NCBI GenBank assembly: GCA_037178675.1
Contig: JAYMGJ010000040.1
Coordinates: 124,001-188,000 of the forward strand
Length of the DNA: 64,000 nucleotides
Source: Scleroderma bovista
Lineage: Eukaryota; Basidiomycota; Agaricomycetes; Boletales; Sclerodermataceae
Direction of reading: 5' to 3'
Shown: positions 22,203 through 34,078 of the stretch, piece by piece
How the letters are laid out: every line of letters begins with the position of its first letter
Numbering within the stretch: the first letter of the stretch is position 1
The notes under the pieces: generated by a model
What the model was told of the DNA's origin: nothing
The model's database searches: none
What the model saw: the letters and a program-made list of their open reading frames with translations, nothing else
Made by a program: the position numbers and the translations under genes

Positions 22203-23727
22203 TTATTGACATCCCATGGATTGTGCGTATTTCATCCGCCACTCCCCGTCCACCTCCCATCCACCGCTACAATATTGGCTCTGATATGCATCGCCTTGCC
22301 ACATCCGCAACCTCCAGAGTGCAATGGATAAGCCAACCGAATCTGCCCTCTTAACTGTACGCTCATTTGAAACCAGAAGAAATGCGTGGCTACCTTTATC
22401 AGCACCCAAAGCTGCCCCCCCGTCTGTTGAATTATTTCTAGCGGAAGGTTTTCTCGAACGACTCTGCCTTTCTGCCTCTAACACTTGGCAGAGTGATTTA
22501 TGAAGGGCAGTTCTTTGTGGTGCAGATGGGAACATCGACAACCCATTATAAAGTGGAACTTGCGCGTTTGGCACCAGACTTTCAAATGAAGGGTCCACTT
22601 CTCGAGGCGGTTCGAGGCGAGTGCAGTACATCGTCGATAGAGGCGGTAAAGGGCGCCTGCGAAGCGTGGCAGATGCATTGGATGAGGATTGTACACCCTC
22701 GACAATTTCAGGCTGCATTGAAGGAACAGGTTTCACTCTCGTCGTCGGATGCCGATTGACTGGGGGCACGACCAATACAGCGACTGCGTCTGGATGAGGG
22801 ATCACTCCTGTTTCTCGCAGCTCCTTGAACTCGGCTCTGGTGAGCCTCCGAAGGATGGTAGGCTCCGGTTCATTTCTCTTCAACCTTCGTGGAAGTGACC
22901 TCGCTAATAATTGGAGCTCTTGAATAACCCGCACTCGAAGATGATGCTCAATCTGCATAGCTAGGTGCTTGTGAAATGTGGCATTGGGAGCATGCGGTGA
23001 ATAAGCTAGGAGCAATTGTAAGGAGAAGAGTTAAGGCTCGACTTCGGCTTACCTCGATTCAATTTGCTGGGAGAAAACATGTCTTTCCAACAAGTAATGT
23101 ACATTGCGCGCTGTCCTTTCCGCTGTCTGAATTTGGGGTGCTGGAGGCCATCCGGCATCCAAACTTTAATAGATTTGGTGCCACGAGGAACAGGGACCTG
23201 GAGTGCAATCAGGCGTATAAGAAAATCTTGGGATGCATGAGTTCATAGCTGAGGTGATTTCGAAGTCGTGGAGACTACCATTAGGCAAATGCTTTCGAGA
23301 GACGGCACACCGTCGTAAGGGACGGGTTAACATTCTGACTGAAGGTGATGAACATAGCGCGCTGCTCGGGATTGGCGTGACACGTACGGTATGGACTGGA
23401 CCACCACTCGCACTCTTTGGCGGTCATCTCTCTCGGACGGTTCGACTGCCCGTTGACATCCGCAGTCTCACTGGCAGCGACGTGCACGCGAGGAGGAGGG
23501 GTCTTGTGTCTGAGATACAAGTGGCGGTTGGTTACTGGACTCATCTGGTCGAGCACAATTGATTGCGTTCTGCCTACAGCACCAAACGAGGGCCTGTCGG
23601 GCACTGGTCGGTAATCCGACGTCCTTGTCCATGAAATATATCCTCCCGTATCCAAAGGCCTTGGTCTCCGCTCAGCGAGTGCGGCTTCCTTGAGCCTTTT
23701 GATGAGGCGTGGTAGGAGGCGGGGCAT
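22203..23727 (-). CDS. Unrecognised basic protein, possibly mitochondrial
   Basis: Three exons encode a basic protein of roughly 440 residues. It starts MPRLLPRLIKRLKEAALAER, an amphipathic Arg/Leu-rich leader that could be a mitochondrial presequence. Exon 1 holds ECEWWSSPYRTCHANPEQRA. Exon 2 has LIRLIALQVPVPRGTKSIKV and WMPDGLQHPKFRQRKG. Exon 3 holds TFHKHLAMQIEHHLRVRVIQ, a predicted helical segment RAEFKELRETGVIPHPDAVA with VLVVPPVNR, then a low-complexity linker and an end rich in Trp (LWRLRMWQGDAY, WEVDGEWRMKYAQ). I do not recognise the family. The reading frame stays open across three spliced exons, which supports a real gene. The start of this gene was copied in the downstream duplication. 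Confidence 0.6.
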
Positions 23728-25565
23728 AGAACGCGTAAAAGCTTATCCGGCATTCTCCTATCTTGCTCACGGCTGCTCATCGGCACGGACGAGCCTCTAT
23801 GTATTAATGTCATGGCTGGCAGCGACGGCGAAGCTCAACACGCTACAGTCAATTGGCACTCAGACTATCACCTCGTAGTCACCCCCCGCAGACCAGAGAC
23901 TCGACAGAAGACTATTGTTGCCTCTTGACTGCCTTGAAGATACCTTGTTTAGGACACCGTATGGGCCAAGCCAACGAATCTACCATGGCACAGAGTGCTA
24001 TCAATGAATCCAGGGGACTTGTTACATTCGCTGTCGTTGGATGCGGTGAAAGTAGCAAGGTTCGTCGTGACCTCCTACTTGCTTGGTGCACTCTGGGAAA
24101 CAATATCTAGGGCCATGCTGCGTATGCCCTCAGTGACCCTACGTCCTGCAAGGTTATAACTATCGCTGAGCCCCGTCAGAAGACACGTCAGCTATTCGCC
24201 CAAGCCCACAACATCGACAGTGCTCTGGTTTTTACCGATTGGCAGGAGCTCCGCCAAGGCGATCGAGACCTTGGGAAGACGACTGGCCGATGGTGTGCTC
24301 GTCACTGTGCAAGATCGCATGCATCGAGATGTTGTGTTAGCCTTTGCAGCACAGGGCTACCACATACTGTGCGAGACGCCGATGGCTATACGTTTACTTC
24401 ACTGCTTCGACATGGAGGCCGCTGTCAAGAAGGCTGGCATCATTTTTGGCGTGGCCCATGGTTGATGATCGTCTTTGTCCACCCTTGCACATCACAGCTA
24501 AATGTTGTTTAGGCTTGCGATATTTGCCATATACAAAGGCCATCACAGAGATCGTTCGTTCAGGCACCCTCGGAGAGCTGGTCAATGTTGTCCATGTGGA
24601 GCCAGTGGGCTTTTACCACTTTGCTCACTCCTACGTCCGGGGATCCTGGGCCAAAGAGCACCGGAGTTCATTCTCACTCATGACCAAGAGCTGCCAGTGG
24701 GTTACAGTGTTGACCATCATTCTTCCCACCGTACTTACAGCACACCAGTGACATCGACCTTCTTTGCTACTGGCTATCTCCTGCAACACCGACCCGAGTG
24801 TCATCCTTCGGTTCTTTGCATCATTTCACAAAAGAAAAGAAGCCTGCAGCTGCTGGAGGCGCAGTACGATGTCTGGAATGTCCAATTGAACGTGACTGTC
24901 CTTACAGTGCAAAGAAGAGTACGTTTCGAGAAATGTCGCTTGCCTTTTTTTTTTGACATCTTTTAGTTTATTTGGATCCCGTGTGTAGGGGAGAAACCGG
25001 GTGGCCCGTAAGCGTTCTGGTCGACGGAATACCTGATCTTGAGAACGTAACCGATGCGTTACAAAATGGCCCGTACGGCAAATGTGTGTATGAAAGTGAC
25101 AACAACGTTTGTGATCAACAAGTGAGAGTTTCCCCCCTCATCTCAAGGACTCACGGTGGAGCAATTCCACCCTAGGTGGTCAACATTGAATTTTCATCTG
25201 GAGCAACTGCTTCCTTCACGATGGTTGCCTACACCTCCTTGATGTGTTCCCGCCAGACCCGGCTCCATTTTACTCATGGAGAGATAGTTGGGGACATGTC
25301 CACCTTCACCGTCACTGACTTCCGCACTGGTCGCAAAACTACACGTTACCCTTGGAACGAAGGATATCGTTGCGGTGGAGCAGGACTCATGCCCACATTT
25401 GTTGAAGCCGTGCGGACGAATAACCAAGCGTGCCTTGATACCCACGTAACTGAGGTCTTGAAGAGCTACCTTACGGTCTTCGCCGCCGAGAGCAGCAGGA
25501 AAGAAGGCAAAGTGATAGATTGTGTTGAATACGAGAAAAATGCCAGAGAAGAGCTGGGTCGATAG
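23520..25565. repeat. Tandem duplication, unit A
   Basis: This unit holds the first exon region of the minus-strand basic protein, the spacer, and oxidoreductase copy 1. It matches unit B at about 26040-28021 in order and orientation. Shared stretches include ACCGAACGAGGG-like sequence, GGTAGGAGG...GGGGCATAGAACGCGTAAAA, and most of the oxidoreductase exons. The borders are estimates by eye. Confidence 0.8.
23985..25565 (+). pseudogene. Gfo/Idh/MocA oxidoreductase, decayed upstream copy
   Basis: This is the upstream tandem copy of the oxidoreductase at 26423-28021. It starts MAQSAINESRGLVTFAVVGC. Compared with the intact copy, three defects stand out. The Rossmann motif GCGQRGK has become GCGESSK, losing the third Gly. 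Eleven nucleotides are missing near 24245-24275, where DWQDLLKASAETIEALGRR stands in copy 2, which shifts the frame. The family EKP motif reads ETP (HILCETPMA), losing the usual catalytic Lys. The exon 1 donor is also weaker (GTTCGT instead of GTACGT). The downstream exons stay largely open (CLECPIERDCPYSAK, VVNIEFSSGATASFTMV), so the decay is recent or a shortened product is still made. A sequencing error could mimic the frameshift but not the motif losses. Confidence 0.75.
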
Positions 25566-26039
25566 TTATCTGCCCGGCGGCACTGTCACTGATGCAAACT
25601 GTATCTGGTTATAGCATTTTTCGTTGATGTACCTTTTCGTATTCAATGCTGTCCAGCAGGTGTTGCATATGCGAAGATCACCAACGTTGTCGAGGATCGC
25701 ATTCGCGGGGGTGTAATAAGATCTATCGCCCATGTTATCCCACAACATTATTACACATACCCGAACTCAACGTTTTCCATGGCAGGCTCACATTGTTCAG
25801 CGACAGCTGCATATCCTCCGTTGGACACACCTCGAGTTCGTACTAACTGATTGGGAGCCACGACACTCATGGATGATGTCACATTTTTGCAAGAATCTCT
25901 GACTATGTACTAAAGGTGGAGATTCGAGGACATGCAGTGAGCTCCTTCGACATTGGGTGTACATATGTATGTATGTAACATGTACGGCATGGATTAGACC
26001 ACTAGTCCCCCTAGCGGCAACATAGACACGAGCAGGAAG
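25566..26039. other. Spacer between the two duplicated units
   Basis: No convincing coding region. There are short ORFs without motifs and a small TATG repeat near 25966-25978. There is only weak similarity to the sequence just after unit B. Confidence 0.5.
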
Positions 26040-26271
26040 GGGTACACACGCGACTTTTGGTCGCTGGACTCATTGTCTGTGCTCTGCCCACGGCACCGAA
26101 CGAGGGTCTAACGGGGACTAGCAGTGTCCCCATGGTGCACCGGTCGGTAAGTTGACGTTCTTCTCCACGAAAGACATCCTCCCTTATCGGTTTCCGTTCA
26201 GCGAGTGGAGCTGGCCTTCCTGGGTCATTTAACGAGATGTGGTAGGAGGGGGGGGGGCATAGAACGCGTAA
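26040..26271 (-). pseudogene. Truncated copy of the first exon of the basic protein at 22203-23727
   Basis: Read on the minus strand from the cat at 26269-26271, this stretch parallels the first exon of the upstream gene. It keeps the start-codon region (CATAGAACGCGTAAAA on the plus strand) and a segment matching RPSFGAVGR. It lacks exons 2 and 3 and carries small indels that break the frame. It is a relic carried along in the duplication of the oxidoreductase. Confidence 0.7.
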
Positions 26272-26422
26272 AATTTGCCGTTCGTGATGCGGCTACAGAA
26301 CACATCGGAACCGAAGTGTAGCGTCCTCGACGTCGAGACTCAACGCGCCGCAGTCACCTGGCAATAGTCCAGTGGAAACAAAGCGCCTCCAACTTGATAC
26401 CCCGCAAGGCGACGCATCTACC

Positions 26423-28021
26423 ATGGCCAAGCGTGCTGCCAATGAATCAAATGAACTAGTTACACTCGCTGTCGTTGGATGCGGTCAACGTGGCAAGGTA
26501 CGTCACGATCTCCTAATTGCTTGACTTTGAAAGAGCTTCTAATTATATCAGAACTATGCTGTATATGCCCTCAGTGAGCCCACGTCTTGCAAGATTGTAA
26601 CTATCGCCGAGCCCCGTCAGAAGACACGAGAGCTATTCGCCCGAGCCCACAACATCGACAATGCGCTCGTTTTCAGCGATTGGCAGGACCTCCTGAAGGC
26701 ATCCGCTGAGACCATCGAGGCTTTGGGAAGGCGATTGGCTGATGGTGTCATCGTCGCTGTACAAGATCATATGCATCGAGACGTCGTGCTGGCTTTTGCA
26801 GCACAGGGCTATCACATACTGTGCGAGAAGCCGATGGCGACAAGTCTGCGTGACTGCTTCGAGATGGAGAATGCCATCAAGAAGGCTGGCATCATTTTTG
26901 GCATGGGCCACGGTTGGTCGCTGTCTTTGACACGTTGCACATCACTGCTAAAATACTACCTAGTCCTGCGATATTCGCCATACACGAAGGCCATTACAAA
27001 GATCGTTCGTTCAGGCACCCTTGGCGAGCTCGTTAATGCTGTCCATGTGGAACCAGTGGGCTTCTACCACTTTGCTCACTCCTACGTCCGGGGAAACTGG
27101 GCCAAAGAGAGTCAAAGTTCATTCTCACTCATGACCAAGAGCTGCCAGTGAGTTACCGTATTGATCATCTTGCTTGCCTCTCCCATACAGTCTACTAGTG
27201 ACATCGATCTTCTTTGCTACTGGCTATCTCCTGCAACACCGACCCGAGTGTCATCCTTCGGTTCTTTGCATCATTTCACAAAAGAAAAGAAGCCCGCAGC
27301 TGCTGGAGGCGCAGTACGATGTCTGGAATGTCCAATTGAACGTGACTGCCCTTACAGTGCAAAAAAGAGTACGTTTCGAGAAGCGTCGCCCGCCATTTTT
27401 TTTCAACTTCCTCTAGTTTATTTGGATCGTGTGTGCAGGGGAGAAACCGGTTGGCCCGTAAGCACTCTTGTCGATGGAATACCGGACATTGAGAACGTGA
27501 CCGATGTGTTGCGCACTGGAGCATACGGCAGATGTGTGTATGAAAGTGACAACAATGTTTGTGATCACCAAGTGAGAATTTCTCTCCTCATTCCAAAGAT
27601 TCACGGCAGATTAACTCCTGCCTAGGTGGTCAATATCGAATTCTCCTCTGGAGCAACTGCTTCCTTCACGATGGTTGCCTACACCTCCTTGATATGTGAT
27701 CGCCAGACGCGGCTTCATTTTACTCATGGAGAAATTGTTGGGGACATGTCCACCTTCACTGTCACGGATTTCCGCACTGGTCACAAGACTACACACCACC
27801 CGAAGAACGACGGCGGTGGCCACGGTGGAGGAGATCTAGGACTTCTGCGTACATTTGTTGAAGCCGTGAGGACAAATAACCAGGCGTGTCTCGATACCCA
27901 TGTGACTGAGGTCTTGAAGAGTCACCTTACGGTCTTTGCTGCTGAGGGTAGTAGGAAAGTGGGGAAAGTGGTGGATTGCGTTGAGTACGAGAAGAACGTC
28001 AGAGAAGAACTAAGTAAATAG
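26423..28021 (+). CDS. Gfo/Idh/MocA-family NAD(P)-dependent oxidoreductase (intact copy)
   Basis: The N-terminal Rossmann domain has TLAVVGCGQRGK split by an intron at 26498-26551, then NYAVYALSEPTSCK. DGVIVAVQDHMHRDVVLAFA and HILCEKPMATS follow, the EKP carrying the lysine usual in this family. The C-terminal substrate domain contains TLGELVNAVHVEPVGFYHFA, HSYVRGNWAKE, DIDLLCYWL and a four-Cys stretch AVRCLECPIERDCPYSAK that may bind metal. VVNIEFSSGATASFTMVAY and GEIVGDMSTFTVTDFRTG complete the fold. The ending is NVREELSK, with the stop at 28019-28021. Substrates in this family are usually sugars, inositols or their derivatives; none can be assigned here. The start is ATG 26423-26425 (MAKRAANESNELVT), matching the position in copy 1. 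Confidence 0.85.
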
Positions 28022-28194
28022 TCATGTGCTCAGGCGCTGGCGAGACTGTACCATGTTGTGATCTTTATCGGCATTCTTGGAAACATAAGGAGGGGCTTGC
28101 ATTGCAAAATAGGAGGGGACAACAGGCAGGTATCGCAAGACAAATCGATAGAAAAAAAAAAGTGAGTGAATCAAGTTAGATGAGCAGTGGTACA

Positions 28195-30130
28195 TCACTC
28201 CTGGAGCTCCAGCTCTTTGCGGATGATTTCTCGGACTTCCCTGAGTCCTCCTGCCTCTCGCTTAACTCTGCGGGGGCTTCGGACTTCTTGAGCGCTATCC
28301 ACCTGTACCTTGGAAACAGGACTTGACGGGGGCATTTTCACAGCCCCGAATAACTTTGAGCCTGGACTCAGAGGGGGAACTAAACGACTACCAAAAGCTT
28401 TGGTTGGTGAAGATAAATTGTCTTCATTGGAGTCCTCGCAACTCTCGAAATTCGAGGCAGTTGGCGGTGTCTCGAGCCATTCTTGACCAGCAACCTCGAA
28501 CTGCCTAAGGAAAAATGGGCAAAGTGTGGCAAGCAGCTTGATAGACTCCGTAGCCTCTAGGGCGGACATGGGGACGGGAGATGACTTGATAACTGCAGCT
28601 ATGACCTCACGTGCTGGAAGCGCCTTGCGCTTCCGAGTTGTGGGCGTTGCGGTAGGTCCCGCTGGAGCTGAAAATAGCCTATCTGCGAGTTATATACTTT
28701 CGCAACTGATGATCAAGACCACTTACATCCAGACACTTTCAGCCACACCACCAAGACGACCTAGCAAACAACGTCGCCGAATCTCCTCCTGGCCCAATTT
28801 CTGAATTTGGGCTTTGGTGAGTTTACTCCCAAGGATTTCAGCATCCTTCGTTTTCGTCGGGCTCGTGGTTAATGACCTGAGCCGCATACGCTCGTAAAGG
28901 GCCTGTCGCCTGGAAGTGCTGGGGGTGGCAGGTGCAGTTTCTGCGCCTGGCCCACGCTGGCTGACAGGGGTGGTGGGCAAGGAGTCTTCAACCCGGTGTC
29001 TAGCAGGTGTCTTGGGTGTGAGAAGACCCGCGAGAGGATTAGGACGTCTTTGTCGAGAAGACGGAGTCTGTGGGAACGTCAACGGACCCTTAGTGGGTGA
29101 AGTCTTCAAATCTGTATTTACAACGGGGAAAGGTACAAAGAATTCACGGGCTGCTGCAGACCGTTTGACAGGGGATTTCGACGGCGAAGTTGGACTCGAG
29201 GGAACCATGTTCTTAAGAATATCAGCAGCCTTTGGCGAAGATGAAGCCATAGTGCGAGTCAATGAAGAAGCCTTGATAGCTTGGTTAATCAACTCGGGCA
29301 GGTCAGCCATCGGGATGTTTGGGACTGGCGTGGCATCAGGGTGGAGCTATTCCACATCCACTGGTGAGCACCGGGTAGTAGAACGACGGACGGACACTGA
29401 CCTTGACCCAGCGTTGAAGCTTTGAATGGAATTGGGCGCGCCGCTTATCGGTATCGGCAGTCCACCTCGCGACTGCTGCCATGCCACCGCCCATCCCTTT
29501 ATCGATGTTCATTTCCACCTCAATGCCAATGCCATAGACGGGTACGCGTTTACCAGCTGCCTTGGAATAATGACTCGTGGGGCTGATTACAAAACCCATT
29601 GCGCCTCGCGTCCAGTCCTTTGGGGGAGCAGGGGAGGACGGGGAAGCTAGGAAGGGGTTGTCTTCATCTGGAGTTTTGTTTTTTTTGGCATGTGGTGCGG
29701 ATTTGCTGTCCCACTCCCAGATCCAGCAGAGTCGTTTGAGGTCATCGATGTCAAACTTGGTGGCAAGACCCGAGTAAGTAGCAATAGACACATGATTGAG
29801 CACATTGCGGACGATGCCCGTTTCGGATGGTGAAACAGCGCATGTTGCTAATGCGTGCGAAAGAGCGTGTTGGAGAGCAGTTTGGATCGTAGCAAGTCGT
29901 GAAATGTAGGGTGGCAAGGAAGACTCCGCAAGTTTGCCCCTGCCTCTAAGAGCAGACTTGGGTGGGGTGGGTGGCCTGAGAACAGCGGTCAGTGTGGGCG
30001 TGGAATACGATGCAGAGAACCAATACGCAGTGCGAATCTTCTTTGGGGTCAGCGTCGACTCGTCGTCTGAACTGACAAGCAGGCGTTTCTTCCTCGGAGA
30101 AACAGCGAGCGAGGCATAGATGTCGGACAT
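28195..30130 (-). CDS. CDT1: DNA replication licensing factor Cdt1
   Basis: Cdt1 loads the MCM2-7 helicase onto ORC/Cdc6 at origins in G1. The protein opens [20 protein letters not shown], which contains SPRKK, a full CDK consensus. The central winged-helix part includes [55 protein letters not shown] and [16 protein letters not shown] Ser/Thr-Pro-rich linker ([32 protein letters not shown]) is followed by the C-terminal MCM-binding winged helix ([40 protein letters not shown]) and the tail [15 protein letters not shown]. An ACGCGT box lies 40 bp upstream of the start. Family evidence is the two winged helices plus the CDK-site-rich linker. I saw no clear PIP box. Confidence 0.85.
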
Positions 30131-30789
30131 GACTAGGACTGACGGAAGAGGATATGTTGGAACCCATAGACGCGTTCGTGCGATGACCACGTGACCGCCC
30201 CTCACAGTGCATAGTGCATGCTTGATGGATGCTGTAATAGACTTTGATCACCATTTTCCACAGCACGTCGCCCACATCTTTAATGAATGCCAACTTGGAG
30301 AGGTCCTTTCGTTCGCTGCGGGAGCGATGCTGTTTCCGGCGGTCACTGGATGGGCGCAGTGTTCGCACGGGATCTGCATTTTATCGCAGAGCCGAACAAC
30401 TTGGGTTTAATTTGCAGGCGAAACAAACAAGGTTGGGGGTCGGGGATTAGACGACGCTGGTGTCTGGACGCTGCGTGTGCAGGGCTCGATTGACGTATTG
30501 CTTGCATCCAGTATCAGCTGGCACGATCCGGCGAGGTGGCAAATGGGCTGCGTTCGAGCGACTTAACTAAATACGTCTTTCTTCTTTGCAGGGTTCGTGA
30601 TCTCGCTATGCCATGATCTTGCCTTATCTGCCCTCCCCCACCCCTGGCAGATGAACATAACCCCCCTCCCCGGGCGCTGGCCATTCATACTCCCCTTCCG
30701 ACATATAAAAGCCCTCCCCCTCGTTTTCGCTTCCTCGTTCTTTTCGCCGCCCATACGCTTGCCCTGCCCTCCCCCGTTTGCCTTTTCTT
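30131..30789. promoter_or_regulatory. Divergent CDT1 / CCCH-protein promoter region with ACGCGT, CACGTGAC and a TATA box
   Basis: ACGCGT (MluI cell-cycle box type) is at 30170-30175, 40 bp before the CDT1 start. CACGTGAC is at 30188-30195. TATAAAA at 30704-30710 lies about 80 bp before the CCCH-protein ATG at 30790, inside a pyrimidine-rich stretch. The ~330 bp in the middle shows nothing else I can name. Confidence 0.6.
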
Positions 30790-32504
30790 ATGGCAGCGCC
30801 CTCCGTCACAGAGGTTAATCAGCAACTCTGGTCCGTCCACTTCCACCCCGTCCCGTTAATCCCGTCCCTGACACATCCCCCGCACCAAAGGGATGAGACT
30901 CTGGCTCGGCTTCTCAGTAGGTGACTTTTCATATCCCCCATCTCTTCTCGTCGTCTTATGCGGCGATCACCCAGACCTGTCGTCTGCCACCTTAAAGCGC
31001 AATACAGAGCTCGAGAGTCGAGTCACCGAGCTCGAAGTCGAGCTTGCCGTCTGGAAACAGGCCCATGCCACAGCGCTCGAGGGGGCGGACAGGGAAGCGA
31101 AGGCCCTTAAAGGCAGGCTCGCTGCATTGAACAGTCAGTTCACTTCCATGGAGTCTCTTATGGTTGGTCTTCCCACCACATCGACGTGGCTGCCGTCTAA
31201 GGATTCGCAATTAAAGAACCAAAGCCTTCTTGTTCTCTGCGTCGTCGACGGGGACGCGTGTATATTCACCGAATCTCTTCTCAGGCAGGGGCATGACGGC
31301 GGCCGCCAGGCCGCCCAACAGCTCACCAAAGTAGTCGCAGAATATTTAACCAACGAAAATGTCCACACCCTAGGACACCTGTCCTTTTGGATTACCATTT
31401 ATTACAACAGGTTAGGCCTCATCGGTGTCTTGGAGCGCCATAAGCTATGCACTCCAGAACAATTCGAAGCGTTCGTAATGGGCTTCAGTCAAACCTCACC
31501 ACGATTTTCGCTGGTCGATGTCGGGTATAGCAAAGACGCCACGTTTTCCAAGATAGCTGGTAAGTCATACTTGTTCCTTCCATCCTAACACCCCCACTCA
31601 TGCCACAAAGAATATCTCCAAACGTATATTCGCTTTCCCCAGACACAGCGAATATTCCTTGCAGGTAAGTCAACACTTTCTGGGTCATATCATCTCACCA
31701 CCTAACCTTACCCCCCAGGTGGCAGCGATAACGGTTATGTATCGACCATCGTCGCACTCCAAAATGAGGGGCTCTTCGGAAAACTGACCATCTTGGAAAA
31801 ATCCGGCGGGGACCACACCCTCTCCCGCAGATTCCGTCTATCCACTCTCTCTGTGGACAACCTTTTCATGTCACGAAGACTTACGCCACCACCTCTCGTT
31901 ACTCCTCCGCCTCTGAATGTGATTGGTCTGAGTCCTCTAAACTCCAGCGGTGGACTGCCAACTCCGCATTCCCCTCCTGGCTTCTTACCTCAACCAATGG
32001 CAAGTTGATTGACCCCACTCTGGTAAGTTGGCAATATTGTTCAATCGATGCAGTCTTTCTCAATTCACATTTACAGCCGCTTCACAAACGTCAGTAATGT
32101 CTCCACTGGAGGGGACGGCCATTCCTGACGTCTAGTCCATCCAGACTGCCCGCCCCCTTGTAACGAATTTTACCTGATGTCCTGCACTAAAGGCGTACGT
32201 ACGCATCGTATGAATCGACGCAATTGTATTCACGCAGCCTAACAGAGCACCTGTAAATACTCTCATGAATACGTGTTAACTCCGGAGCAGTTGGCAACAT
32301 TAGCTGCTAATGCGAAAAAGGCCCCGTGTAATTTCTTGAAAAATGGTAACTTTCGAGTGCATGGTTAAATCACCCCGCCTGATGTAGCGACTAGGTCTCC
32401 AATGCCCGTACGGAGAACGGTGTTGCTGGGGACACATTTGTCCCAACGGCCCAAAATGCTTCCACCTTAGCAAGGGCAAGTGCTGGTTCAAGGGCGGTGC
32501 GTGA
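30790..32504 (+). CDS. CCCH zinc-finger protein with a conserved N-terminal domain
   Basis: The protein starts MAAPSVTEVNQQLWSVHFHP. A coiled coil follows (RNTELESRVTELEVELAVWK). Next comes a folded domain, KNQSLLVLCVVDGDACIFTE, LLRQGHDGGRQAAQQLTKVV, TNENVHTLGHLSFWITIYYN and FVMGFSQTSPRFSLVDVGYS, known in many basidiomycete proteins as a DUF ahead of CCCH fingers. It contains a NYN-like start (VDGDACIF). After a Pro-rich linker come two or more CCCH fingers: CNEFYLMSCTKGACKYSH, and CNFLKNG joined over an intron to CPYGERCCWGH, with a further Cys/His cluster CPNGPKCFHLSKGKC. It ends CWFKGGA. CCCH fingers usually bind RNA, so an RNA-binding role is likely. The stop is at 32502-32504. Confidence 0.75.
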
Positions 32505-32944
32505 TTTGAAAATATACTCGATCCCTTATCTGAGACTGCTGCATGGCAGAAAGCATGCACAATACCCCATCCCCTGCTTATTGATATATCTGGGACTTGG
32601 TGCCACCTCCCGAGATTCGTGTGTTTGGTATCCCGTAACGGTCTAAGGATGTGTTTTTTTTTTTTTTGCATTGGCATTTCTAAGAGTGTCTGGTTGCTTT
32701 ATGTCATGTTTACAACACGGCGATGTATGATTTTTTGGTTACTATAGGGACTCGGAATGAAAGCTCGACTGTGTATTCTCGTGACTGATACGGGGAGGAT
32801 GAAACCTTGTAAAAGGGCGTGTGAAATCGATAAATCGCATGAGATTGAGATCGTGGGAGTTGCTCTCGACACGTCCATTGTCCTTTGACCAAACCATGTC
32901 CTCTGTTCGTGTCTGAGGCCTACACAGCCCAGTCTTTCTCGCTG
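32505..32944. other. Spacer between the CCCH gene and Rho-GDI
   Basis: No gene is seen. A T-run at 32653-32668 could belong to 3' processing of the CCCH gene. Confidence 0.4.
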
Positions 32945-33894
32945 ATGACTTCCCTGCAGGTCGATGCTGACCAGGATGATCTCATTCCCAGCTCCACTCC
33001 AGGTGGGTCAGAGACGAAGATCAATCCGACTGAAATGTTATCTCACGCCTCTCGTCAGGGTACAAGCCTGGAGTCGCAAAGACCGCAGAAGAATACGCGC
33101 AGCTAGATGCAAATGATGAGAGTCTTAACCGCTGGAAGGCCAGTCTCGGCATCACCTCTGACGCGGCACCTGGCGATACGAGTGGTCCCAAGGTTAGCCT
33201 GTTCCATCTGTGTCACTCGAACCTTTTGGACGAATGGCGGCTCTTTAGGTTTCAGTCTTGACTCTCGAGCTCGCTTCACCGACGCTTCCACCTGACAAGC
33301 AGCTGGTCTTTGACCTTACCCACCCTGAACAGATTGCCGAGACCAAGAAGAATCCAATCATCATTAAGGAGGGCGTCGAATACAAGTAAGAAAGGCGATC
33401 TCTTTTCTTTTTCGCTGAAGGTTTCTGACAACGTTGCATCAGTGTCCGAATCACATTCAAAGTGAACCACTCTATCATTTCTGTACTCATCTTCTTTTCG
33501 ATCTTATATCGCCCCTCTCTGATTACGATTGTTTCCAGGGCGTTCGTTACATTCAAATAGTCAAACGAGCCGGACTCAAAGGTGAGGATATGGTGACCCA
33601 GTTTACCACAGAATTTTCCTGATGTCCATTTCAGTGGATAAGCTGGAGCAAATGCTCGGTTCCTACGGTCCTAACCCCACAGGAGAGCCATACATCAAGA
33701 ACTTTGATCCCGAAGAATCTCCCTCAGGAATACTGGCTCGTTCAGGCTCGTACAACGTTAGAAGCCGCGTCATTGATGACGATGGTGAAGTCTACGCAGG
33801 TGCGTTGCCGTCATTCACGATTTGTGGCATGACAGTTGACATGGGATTTGGAACAGACTGGGAGTGGTCATTCAAACTTGCCAAGGAATGGTGA
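32945..33894 (+). CDS. RDI1: Rho GDP-dissociation inhibitor
   Basis: Rho-GDI extracts prenylated Rho, Rac and Cdc42 from membranes and keeps them GDP-bound in the cytosol. The regulatory N-terminal arm is MTSLQVDADQDDLIPSSTPG, then GYKPGVAKTAEEYAQLDAND and ESLNRWKASLGI. The immunoglobulin-like domain follows: KVSVLTLELASPTLPPDKQL, FDLTHPEQIAETKKNPIIIK, EGVEYNVRITFKVNHSIISG, VRYIQIVKRAGLKVDKLEQM, LGSYGPNPTGEPYIKNFDPE and GILARSGSYNVRSRVIDDDG. It ends WEWSFKLAKEW, the normal family end. The start at 32945 was chosen because the arm then has usual length. Introns lie near 33001-33059, 33190-33250, 33386-33441, 33493-33538 and before the last exon. Confidence 0.93.
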
Positions 33895-34078
33895 ATGGGT
33901 GGTTACTGGTGTTTTCTCCCTCATGGCTTCTGCATTATCCCATGGCATCCTCTGCATTATATACGATCTTGTTGCATGTACTACGTTGTTCGTTTATTCC
34001 CCGTCTGTATGTACCTTGAACTCAAGCGGCGTGATCGAAGCTGTTCATCGTGGGAGCAAACGCAGTGTTCCATCTCAC

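Larger units (their letters stand above)
26040..28021. repeat. Tandem duplication, unit B
   Basis: Second unit of the tandem duplication, holding the exon-1 relic of the basic protein and the intact oxidoreductase. The unit has the same order and orientation as unit A, so it arose by tandem duplication and not inversion. Borders are estimates. Confidence 0.8.
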
